Of a stretch of 5,577 nucleotides of DNA, positions 1-5,556 are shown piece after piece; within the stretch, counting starts at the first letter, position 1, and every line of letters begins with the position of its first letter. A program made the translations under genes and the position numbers. Under the pieces are notes generated by a model, which saw only the letters and a list, made by a program, of their open reading frames with translations, was not told where the DNA came from and did no database searches. Origin of the DNA: Lentisphaeria bacterium (GTDB taxonomy: Bacteria; Verrucomicrobiota; Lentisphaeria; Oligosphaerales; Oligosphaeraceae); NCBI GenBank assembly GCA_016303095.1, contig JAEDMH010000140.1, positions 1 to 5,577 of the forward strand, written 5' to 3'.

Positions 1-154
1 CTTAATGTAAAACCTAACGCTGGCTTGCAAGCCGTCGTGGGAAGAAAAGAGCGGTTTCGCCGACAATCCTGGACGCCCGGGGACGCTTCGGCCCACAGGA
101 CGACGATCCCCCCCCACACCCACACACCGCCCACACGGCAATCCGGGGGAAGGC
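1..154. other. Gene-free left flank of the window
   Basis: I see no convincing coding region here. The stretch carries a perfect palindrome at 22-33, a pair of GGACGC direct repeats at 71-76 and 81-86, a run of eight C at 108-115, and a CA/CC-rich segment from about 116 to 137. It has no recognisable tRNA, promoter or terminator with a T-tract. It is probably intergenic space between the esterase gene and an unseen gene to the left. Whether that neighbour points toward or away from the window cannot be told. Confidence 0.5.
22..33. repeat. 12-bp perfect palindrome GGCTTGCAAGCC
   Basis: The sequence GGCTTGCAAGCC equals its own reverse complement. It could be a binding site for a dimeric regulator or the stem of a small hairpin. 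No T-tract follows it on either strand, so a factor-independent terminator is not supported. Function is unknown. Confidence 0.35.
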
Positions 155-241
155 TCTAGAGATCTAGGAATCTAGAGACCTAGGAATCTAGAGATCTAGG
201 AATCTAGAGATCTAGAAATCTAGAGACCTAGGAATCTAGAG
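155..241. repeat. Tandem repeat array, 16-bp unit, about 5.4 copies
   Basis: Five full units start at 155, 171, 187, 203 and 219, and a partial unit (TCTAGAG) starts at 235. The consensus is TCTAGAGAYCTAGGAA. Units 1 and 3 are identical, units 2 and 5 are identical (C instead of T at unit position 9), and unit 4 ends in GAAA instead of GGAA. Each unit is itself two related 8-mers (TCTAGAGA plus YCTAGGAA), so the tetranucleotide CTAG recurs every 8 bases. TCTAGA and CCTAGG are palindromic, so different copies can pair with each other. The 16-base period is not a multiple of three and there is no supported ORF, so the array is non-coding. It lies downstream of the esterase gene. Its base composition, rich in A/T and CTAG, stands out from the GC-rich surroundings. 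Copy number may be variable between strains, as in other minisatellites. Confidence 0.93.
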
Positions 242-242
242 G

Positions 243-292
243 ATCCCCCCCCGACCGTGTTCGACCTTTTTTCCATGGTGTTGGGGGGGGAT
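243..292 (-). terminator. C8/G8 inverted repeat after the esterase gene, possible transcript end
   Basis: ATCCCCCCCC at 243-252 and GGGGGGGGAT at 283-292 are perfect 10-bp inverted arms around a 30-base loop. Read on the plus strand the stem can extend inward by three more pairs, one of them a G-U wobble. Read on the minus strand there is a mismatch and then two more pairs. On the minus strand the hairpin starts 8 bases past the TAA stop of the esterase, a normal place for a transcript end or a 3'-stabilising hairpin. It is not a classic intrinsic terminator, because no U-tract follows the stem and the loop is long. A run of six T (267-272) and the palindrome CCATGG (273-278) lie in the loop. 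Rho-dependent ending on the C-rich arm is an alternative. Confidence 0.35.
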
Positions 293-299
293 GTTGGGT

Positions 300-1607
300 T
301 TACCGGGATTGATGGATGAAGCGGAGGGTATTTTGCCAGTCTTCGTTGGTGACGTCGTGGATGCCGTAGCGTTCGTAGTATCCCTGGCAGGGGGACATGA
401 GGAGGGTGCCCAAGGGGGGATATTCGGAGGAGGGCAGTCCGGGTTTGCCCAGGAAACGATAGGCCTTCTGGGCTTCGCGGACGGCGAGGAACTGTCCCAT
501 GGGATCAGCCCATTGGTCTTCCTTTGCGCTGGTGACCAGGACGGGTCTGGGAGCGGCCATCGCCAGGAGCGTATGCTGGTCGAAGGGGAGGGTTTCCGGG
601 TGTTCCGCATAGGGGCGGCAGTTTCCGGTGGTCCACCAGGAGAGGACATGATCCACGCATTCCAGGGCCTCTCCGTAGTTGCGTCGGCTCAAGGCCGCTC
701 CTCCGCAGCCGGAGCAGTTGCTGATGGCGCCGGCCCATTGGTCATCGTGGGCGATGGTCCACAGGGCGGTTTTCCCCAGGCGGGAGTGTCCATGGGCCCA
801 GAGTTGGGCGGGATCGATTTCCGGGAGAGCGGCGGCCGTTTCCCGGAGGCGGGAGTATCCGTAGGCCCAGGCGCTGATGGCGGTGAACTCCCGGTTTTTG
901 GGGGTGAGCTCCTGGGGGGCATGGAAGAGCTGGTAGACGCTTTGGGGGCGTCCCAGGACATGGTCGGGATAGAAGTCGTAGTAGGCGCAGGTGATGACGG
1001 CGCATCCGGCGTCGCACAGCAGGCGGAAGTCCCATCGGTTGGCTTGGGCGCCCCGGGGGTTGGCGGCCAGCTGAGGCCAGGGAGAGACGGGCACATCCGG
1101 ATCCTGGGTGCAGGCGTGGTTTCCTTGGAAGTTCAAGGCGATGATGGCGGGGACGGGGTAGGGGCGGCGGGGAATGTAGCAGAGGAGGGTGGCCTGATGG
1201 ATCTTTCCTTGGTTCTCCAGGGTCAGGCGCAGGAGGCGCAGGAGGGCCGTTCCCTGGAAGACCTCCTTCTCCTGCAGCACCTCCACCTGTTGCTTCTGGG
1301 GAAGGGGAGGGAGTGCGCCGTAGAGGATCCTCTCCAGATTCGCCAGGTGCTTTTGGCGGAGGGCAGGCCATTGGGAGGGCTCCGTGATGGCGATGCCCGT
1401 CTCCGGATCCTTCAGCAGATCCGGCAGGGGGAGATTTCCCGCCAGGCTCTCCTCGTAGTTTGTGTGGGAGAAGATGTAGTCGAGGTCCTTGGAGAGGGCT
1501 TCTTGGTAGCGTTCCAGATTTCCGTCTTCGGGAATTTCCTGGTAGTGTTGCTTCTTGGGCCAGGGCAGAAAGGGGGTGGTGAAGGGTGTCATTGGGGAAG
1601 TGTCCAT
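300..1607 (-). CDS. CE15-like glucuronoyl esterase family alpha/beta hydrolase
   Basis: This 435-residue protein looks like a carbohydrate esterase family 15 relative. Such enzymes cut ester bonds between glucuronic acid side chains of xylan and lignin alcohols; many homologues are labelled acetylxylan esterase. The nucleophile elbow is G-H-S-R-L-G-K (273-279), with S275 as probable nucleophile; His274 replaces the usual Cys. An SGCGG-AALSRR segment follows (299-309). AAPRPVLV (351-358) leads into a loop with E363 and D364, and H417 in YGIHD is the probable catalytic histidine. The canonical acid of the family, usually just before SG.GG, is replaced here by C298, so E363 or D364 may serve instead. 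There is no signal peptide or membrane segment, and the in-frame codons just upstream of the ATG encode Pro-rich, non-hydrophobic sequence, so it appears cytoplasmic, which is unusual. The start could instead be Met6 (1592), which gives an ATGA overlap with the recD2 stop. Neither start has a Shine-Dalgarno sequence. It stops with TAA at 302-300. The substrate is inferred, not shown. Confidence 0.75.
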   Translation of the reverse strand: MDTSPMTPFTTPFLPWPKKQHYQEIPEDGNLERYQEALSKDLDYIFSHTNYEESLAGNLPLPDLLKDPETGIAITEPSQWPALRQKHLANLERILYGALPPLPQKQQVEVLQEKEVFQGTALLRLLRLTLENQGKIHQATLLCYIPRRPYPVPAIIALNFQGNHACTQDPDVPVSPWPQLAANPRGAQANRWDFRLLCDAGCAVITCAYYDFYPDHVLGRPQSVYQLFHAPQELTPKNREFTAISAWAYGYSRLRETAAALPEIDPAQLWAHGHSRLGKTALWTIAHDDQWAGAISNCSGCGGAALSRRNYGEALECVDHVLSWWTTGNCRPYAEHPETLPFDQHTLLAMAAPRPVLVTSAKEDQWADPMGQFLAVREAQKAYRFLGKPGLPSSEYPPLGTLLMSPCQGYYERYGIHDVTNEDWQNTLRFIHQSR

Positions 1608-3922
1608 GGAAGTTGAGGGGATTGGGCGGTTTGGAGGGGGGAGCGTCTGAGGGGAAGGGCCTGGGGATTTTGGAGTCTCCAGGTCAAGCGGGTGTTGCGG
1701 TTCACCGGCTTGTCATTGTCCACGGCGCGGCGGACCGCCTGAAGATCCCCGGAGAGAACAAAGAGTTTCTTGGCCCGGGTGACGGCGGTGTAGAGGAGAT
1801 TTCGCTGGAGCATGATGGAGTGTTGCCGCAGCAGGGGCACCACCACGGCGGGGAACTCGCAACCCTGGGCCTTGTGGATGGTGATGGCGTAGGCGTGAAG
1901 CAGCTGGAGGCAGTCGGCGGCGGTGTATTCCACCGTTTCCCGGTCGAAGGCCACCCGGAAGGTGCGCTTTTGCCGATCCAGGGAGACGATGCGTCCCATG
2001 TCCCCGTTGAAGACCTGCTTGTCGTAGTTGTTCTTGGTTTGCATCACCCGGTCGCCCAGGCGGAAGATGCGCTGGGGCTCCTCGCCGGCGAGGGTCAGCT
2101 CCGGCTTCTCGGGGGAGGGGGGATTGAGCTTCTCTTGGAGGACCCGGTTCAAGGCAAGGGTGCCGCATTCTCCCTTCCGCATGGGGGTGAGCACCTGGAT
2201 CTCCTCCATGGGATCCCAGCCGAAGAAGCTGGGAATGCTCTGGGAACACAGGTTGACTAGAAAACGCTGGCATTCCTCCGGATCCTCCTGAACATAAAAA
2301 TAGAACTCCCCCGCCGTGCCCCGGGGAGGATTGGACAATTCCGGAAGAGTCCCCCGGTTGATGGCGTGGGCGTTGGTCACAATGCGGCTTCCCTCCGCCT
2401 GACGGTAGATTTGGGTGAGGGCTACCACCGGAATCCGGCCGCAGGCCAGCAAGTCGTGAAGCACCGCCCCGGGCCCCACGGAAGGGAGCTGGTCCTTGTC
2501 CCCCACCAGCACCAGGCGGGCCCGATCGGGAACGGCGTCCAGGAGAGCCTTGGCCAGGGGGAGATCCAGCATGGATGCCTCGTCCACCACCAGCAAGTCG
2601 CATTCCAGGGGGGTGTTTCGGTTGACGGAGAACTTTCGGGTTTGGGGATCAAATTTCAGGAGTCGGTGGATGGTGGCGGCATCGGCCATGCTGGTGGCTT
2701 CGGCCAGGCGTTTGGCGGCCCGGCCTGTGGGGGCGGCCAGCTTCATTTGCCAATGGTTTTCCCGGGCCAGCTGGACGATGCGGCGCACCACGGTGGTCTT
2801 GCCCACGCCGGGGCCGCCGGTGATCAGGGAGAAGGGGGAGACGAGGGCGGTTTGCACCGCCTGGGTCTGCTGCTCATTCAGGGAGAGTCCTCCCGGAGGC
2901 GGCGGGGGTGTGGACAGTTGCTCCCAGGAGGGGAAGCGTTGGCGGAGATGGTGGAGGATCATCTTGGCCAGTTCCCGTTCTTGGGCTTCCAGATCCCGGG
3001 GATAGCAGAGCAGTTCCGGCTCTCCTGGGAATTGGAGAGCCAGGAAGAAGGCCCGGGCCAGGGCCTCCTCGAAGCCTGCCTCCAGCGCCTCGGGGGGGAC
3101 GTTCAGGAGCTTTTGGGCTTCCTGAAAGAGGCGGGGCTTGGGGAGGAAGACGTGTCCGGAGAGGGTGCTTTGACGGAGAGTGTAGGCCAGGCCGCAGGAG
3201 ATCCGCATGGGGGAGGCGGGCGTGATGCCCAGGCTGCGGGCGATGCGGTCGCAGGTCTGGAAGCCGATGCCTTCCACATCCTGGGCCAGGCGATAGGGAT
3301 TCTGGCGCACCACCTGAGAGGCGCTGGCGGGCTCGTAATGGTGGATGATGCGCTGGGCCATGGCGGGGGAGATGCCGTGCCCCAGAAGAAAGACCTCCTC
3401 GTTCCGGGAGGCGGAAATCTCCTGCCAGGCCCGGTGGATGGCTGCCTGCTTCTTCTTGCCAATGCCCGGCACCTCCAAAAGACGGCCGGGAGAAGTGTCC
3501 AAAACCTCCAGGGTCTTCTCCCCAAAGTGGTGCACAATGGCGCGGGCCGTGACTTCGTTCACGCCAGGCAAGCATCCGCTGGACAAATAACGCTGGATGC
3601 CCAGAACCGTGGCGGGAGGGGCGAAGTAGGTGGAGGTGGCCTGGAACTGCCGGCCAAAACGGGGATGGTTCTGCCAGACGCCCTCCGCCTGGAGCTCCAC
3701 CCCAGGCATGGCGCCCGCCAGGTTCCCCGCCACAATGGCCTCCCCAGGAGCGTCCGCGCGCTCAATCACCACCACTCCATACCCGTTCTCCCCATTGGCG
3801 AAAATCACCCGCTGCACCTGGCCGGTGAGACGCGTCTCCTCGGGAAGAGGAGTGTCGGTCCGGGAGGAGGGAGGCCGCGGGGCGTCTCCTGCAGGAAAGG
3901 GGGAGGGGGCTTGAGGGGGCAT
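1589..3922 (-). CDS. recD2: RecD2-type ATP-dependent DNA helicase (SF1B)
   Basis: This 777-residue protein has the full RecD2 architecture. RecD2 is a 5'-3' DNA helicase that works without RecBC in repair and fork maintenance. After a Pro-rich tail of about 30 residues comes an OB-like N-terminal domain (about 31-100). A helix-hairpin-helix region follows, with VPGIGKKKQ (151-159) and VEGIGFQTCDRIA (216-228). The helicase core begins near 345: Walker A GGPGVGKTT (369-377), motif Ia APTGRAAKRLAEAT (397-410), Walker B VVDEAS (445-450), motif III LVGDKDQLPSVGPG (472-485), motif IV with R507, then THKAQG-type motif V (TIHKAQGCEF, 681-690) and motif VI YTAVTRAKK (711-719). All key ATPase residues are present: K375, D447, E448, Q478, R507, R716. 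Length is normal for the family. The last 27 or so residues are Pro/Gln-rich and look unconserved. No Shine-Dalgarno precedes the ATG, and the bases just before it are almost all C and T. The stop overlaps the start of the downstream esterase gene, so the two are probably cotranscribed. B. subtilis YrrC is the same type. Confidence 0.96.
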   Translation of the reverse strand: MPPQAPSPFPAGDAPRPPSSRTDTPLPEETRLTGQVQRVIFANGENGYGVVVIERADAPGEAIVAGNLAGAMPGVELQAEGVWQNHPRFGRQFQATSTYFAPPATVLGIQRYLSSGCLPGVNEVTARAIVHHFGEKTLEVLDTSPGRLLEVPGIGKKKQAAIHRAWQEISASRNEEVFLLGHGISPAMAQRIIHHYEPASASQVVRQNPYRLAQDVEGIGFQTCDRIARSLGITPASPMRISCGLAYTLRQSTLSGHVFLPKPRLFQEAQKLLNVPPEALEAGFEEALARAFFLALQFPGEPELLCYPRDLEAQERELAKMILHHLRQRFPSWEQLSTPPPPPGGLSLNEQQTQAVQTALVSPFSLITGGPGVGKTTVVRRIVQLARENHWQMKLAAPTGRAAKRLAEATSMADAATIHRLLKFDPQTRKFSVNRNTPLECDLLVVDEASMLDLPLAKALLDAVPDRARLVLVGDKDQLPSVGPGAVLHDLLACGRIPVVALTQIYRQAEGSRIVTNAHAINRGTLPELSNPPRGTAGEFYFYVQEDPEECQRFLVNLCSQSIPSFFGWDPMEEIQVLTPMRKGECGTLALNRVLQEKLNPPSPEKPELTLAGEEPQRIFRLGDRVMQTKNNYDKQVFNGDMGRIVSLDRQKRTFRVAFDRETVEYTAADCLQLLHAYAITIHKAQGCEFPAVVVPLLRQHSIMLQRNLLYTAVTRAKKLFVLSGDLQAVRRAVDNDKPVNRNTRLTWRLQNPQALPLRRSPLQTAQSPQLPWTLPQ

Positions 3923-3928
3923 GGAGGA

Positions 3929-3957
3929 GGGGACGGGGAGGAAGCAGGGGAGGGGGG
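3929..3957 (+). other. Potential G-quadruplex motif in the recD2 leader DNA
   Basis: On the plus strand four G-runs lie within 29 bases: GGGG at 3929-3932, 3935-3938 and 3947-3950, and six G at 3952-3957, with spacers of 2, 8 and 1 bases. The plus strand is the template for the recD2 transcript, so any quadruplex would form in the DNA template while the RNA leader would be C-rich. One spacer is slightly longer than the usual quadruplex rule allows. A small hairpin GGGGA-GTT-TCCCC (3954-3966) overlaps the end. This is sequence potential only. Confidence 0.4.
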
Positions 3958-4020
3958 AGTTTCCCCGTGGGTGGGAAGACAGGGGGATTCCGGTTTCTCG
4001 CCCCTGCCCGCAGGCGTTCT

Positions 4021-4029
4021 TGGTATTAT
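4021..4029 (+). promoter_or_regulatory. Candidate extended -10 promoter for the phosphofructokinase gene
   Basis: TGG followed by TATTAT (4024-4029) fits an extended -10 element (TGnTATAAT, one mismatch in the hexamer). No good -35 hexamer lies 16-18 bases upstream, where the sequence is CCCCTG and similar, but extended -10 promoters often do without one. A start near 4036 would give a leader of about 150 bases before the ATG at 4189. It uses the same AT island as the recD2 promoter on the other strand. Confidence 0.4.
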
Positions 4030-4053
4030 AGTTTGCATCGTCCGCTTTGTCTC
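4025..4053 (-). promoter_or_regulatory. Candidate sigma-70-type promoter for recD2 and the esterase
   Basis: Read on the minus strand, a perfect TATAAT (4030-4025) is preceded at the optimal 17-base spacing by GAGACA (4053-4048), which matches four of six positions of the -35 consensus TTGACA. Transcription would start near 4018, leaving a leader of about 95 C-rich bases before the recD2 ATG at 3922. It is the only AT-rich island in the divergent gap, which supports the call. Confidence 0.5.
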
Positions 4054-4088
4054 ACAAGCAAGACGCCTGGTTTTCCCGTGTTTTCTAT

Positions 4089-4135
4089 CCTGCCTGAGGC
4101 AGGGATGGAGGAGGATGCCTTCCCTGGCCTCCTCC
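4089..4135 (+). other. Two consecutive hairpins in the phosphofructokinase leader
   Basis: The first hairpin is CCTGCC-TGA-GGCAGG (arms 4089-4094 and 4098-4103, 3-base loop). The second is GGAGGAGG (4107-4114) pairing with CCTCCTCC (4128-4135) across 13 bases. Both lie between the candidate promoter and the phosphofructokinase ATG. They are followed by a C/T-only tract (4128-4154) that ends in eight C. No U-tract follows, so a simple attenuator-terminator is not supported. They could affect mRNA stability or translation, or arise by chance in purine- and pyrimidine-rich DNA. No known riboswitch class is recognisable. Confidence 0.3.
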
Positions 4136-4175
4136 TTTCCCTCCCTCCCCCCCCGCAGGGTAATGCCTCTCCCCC

Positions 4176-4180
4176 GGAAG
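4176..4180 (+). promoter_or_regulatory. Ribosome binding site of the phosphofructokinase gene
   Basis: GGAAG ends 8 bases before the ATG at 4189, an acceptable Shine-Dalgarno position and match. It supports 4189 as the start over upstream in-frame choices (GTG at 3967, ATG at 4105), which would place the promoter region or the C-rich tract inside the protein. Confidence 0.55.
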
Positions 4181-4188
4181 AAACGACT

Positions 4189-5553
4189 ATGTTGCCCCAG
4201 AACATTGACGTGGATTTGAACGCCCTGCCGAAAATGGACTTCTCCATCCAGAGACTCGGGGTCCCCACCCTGGTCTCCCCCTTGAAAGAAGCCATCTTCG
4301 TGGAGGATAGCGAACGTATCTGCTATTGCGCCGATGCCGCACGTAACCAACTCTTCCTCAAGGAACACAAGGTGATGCCCTCTTTCCTGGCCGCCGGCCC
4401 CAGAAGGCAGATCTTCCACGACCCCGCCTGGACCCGGGTGGGCATTGTCACCTGCGGCGGACTGTGCCCCGGACTCAACGATGTCATCAAGGGACTGGTC
4501 AATACCCTCTGGTATGTCTACGGAGTGGACAATATCTTCGGCATCAAATACGGATACCAGGGGCTGAATCCCGTCTATAAGCTCAGCCCCATGGTCCTGA
4601 ATCCCGATGTGGTGGATGACATCCATGCCGAGGGCGGCACCATCCTGGGCTCCTCCCGGGGAATGCAGCCCACCGAGGAAATTGTCAAGACCCTGGATCG
4701 CCTCAATATCAACATCCTCTTCACCATTGGAGGAGACGGCACCCAGCGGGGCGCCCACGCCATCGCCCAGGAATGCCAGCGCCGCCGGGTGGAATGCAGC
4801 GTGGTGGGCATCCCCAAGACCATCGACAACGACCTGAATTTCATGGACAAGACCTTTGGCTTCGAGACGGCGGTCCAGGCGGCGGCCCATATCTTGAGCT
4901 GCGCCCACAATGAGGCCAACGGGGCCTACAACGGGCTGGGTCTGGTGCGGCTCATGGGGCGGGATTCCGGGTTTATCGCCGCCTATGCCTCCCTGGCCAA
5001 TTCCGTGTCCAACTTCTGCCTGATTCCCGAAGTGCCCATCCGCCTGGAGGGGGCAGGGGGATTGCTGGAGGCCATGGAGGCCCGCATGGCCCGGAAGCAC
5101 CACGCCGTGATGGTGGTGGCCGAGGGGGCGGGCCAGGATCTTCTTTCCGGCCAGCGCCAGACGGACAAGTCGGGGAATGTGCTCCACAGCGACATCGGGG
5201 TCTATCTCAAGAGCCGCATCCAGGAGCATTTTGCGGCCAAGAAGATCGACATTGCCATCAAGTACTTCGATCCTAGCTACGAAATCCGGAGCCTCCCTGC
5301 CAATTCCTACGACTCCATCTTCTGCCTCCATCTGGCGCAACACGCCGTGCACGCCGCCATGGCCGGCATGACCGACCTGGTGGTGGGCAACTGGCAGGGA
5401 TATTTCATCTACGTCCCCATCGCCATGGCCACCAGTTCCCGCCGGAAGATCGACCCCTTCGGCATGCTCTGGCAGAGTGTCCTGCTCACCACCCGCCAGG
5501 CGAAATTGATGGACGGACAGTGCGGCCCGGATTCCAAGGCCACCGGCATCTAA
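4189..5553 (+). CDS. 6-phosphofructokinase, probably ATP-dependent (plant/PPi-like clade)
   Basis: This 454-residue enzyme phosphorylates fructose 6-phosphate to fructose 1,6-bisphosphate in the cytoplasm, the committed step of glycolysis. From the 4189 start the motifs are: nucleotide-binding loop CGGLCPGLND (89-98), LGSSRG (153-158), GGDGTQ (181-186), PKTIDND (209-215) with D213 as catalytic base, MGRDSGF (256-262), PE at 280-281, and YEIRSLPANSYD (364-375) with R367 for sugar-phosphate binding. Gly184, where pyrophosphate-using enzymes carry Asp, points to ATP as donor. Lys210, where E. coli PfkA has Gly, is typical of the PPi-like clade that also includes ATP-using plant and trypanosome enzymes. 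About 80 residues before the first motif are an N-terminal extension, normal for this clade. The protein ends in TAA with no truncation. It is divergent from recD2 and probably transcribed from the shared AT island near 4025. The donor call should be treated as likely rather than proven. I give no gene symbol because pfkA and pfp names are used inconsistently here. Confidence 0.93.
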   Translation: MLPQNIDVDLNALPKMDFSIQRLGVPTLVSPLKEAIFVEDSERICYCADAARNQLFLKEHKVMPSFLAAGPRRQIFHDPAWTRVGIVTCGGLCPGLNDVIKGLVNTLWYVYGVDNIFGIKYGYQGLNPVYKLSPMVLNPDVVDDIHAEGGTILGSSRGMQPTEEIVKTLDRLNINILFTIGGDGTQRGAHAIAQECQRRRVECSVVGIPKTIDNDLNFMDKTFGFETAVQAAAHILSCAHNEANGAYNGLGLVRLMGRDSGFIAAYASLANSVSNFCLIPEVPIRLEGAGGLLEAMEARMARKHHAVMVVAEGAGQDLLSGQRQTDKSGNVLHSDIGVYLKSRIQEHFAAKKIDIAIKYFDPSYEIRSLPANSYDSIFCLHLAQHAVHAAMAGMTDLVVGNWQGYFIYVPIAMATSSRRKIDPFGMLWQSVLLTTRQAKLMDGQCGPDSKATGI

Positions 5554-5556
5554 TCT

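Noticed and set aside
155..241. CRISPR array
   Set aside because: The 16-bp units are directly abutting with no unique spacers, and no cas gene is present.
236..649. 137-codon minus-strand frame extending into the repeat region
   Set aside because: It overlaps the esterase 3' end in a different frame, is Pro/Ser-rich without motifs, and would read into the tandem repeat. It is a shadow frame.
291..1616. 441-codon open frame on the plus strand, fully antisense to the esterase
   Set aside because: The protein is Gly/Val/Glu-rich with no family motif. It mirrors the esterase codons, as expected of GC-rich coding DNA, while the minus-strand frame has clear esterase motifs.
3967..4188. N-terminal extension of phosphofructokinase from the in-frame GTG at 3967 or ATG at 4105
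   Set aside because: The GTG start would put the candidate promoter island inside the gene. The extra residues are Pro/Leu-rich without family similarity, and only 4189 has a well-spaced GGAAG.
2366..4219. 617-codon open frame on the plus strand, antisense to recD2 and running through the divergent gap
   Set aside because: It has no recognisable domain, low-complexity Gly/His-rich composition, and overlaps a frame with all RecD2 helicase motifs. It is a GC-driven shadow.
3805..5352. 515-codon open frame on the minus strand, antisense to phosphofructokinase
   Set aside because: The composition is Gly/Asp/His-rich with no motif, and it overlaps both the phosphofructokinase and the start of recD2 in another frame.
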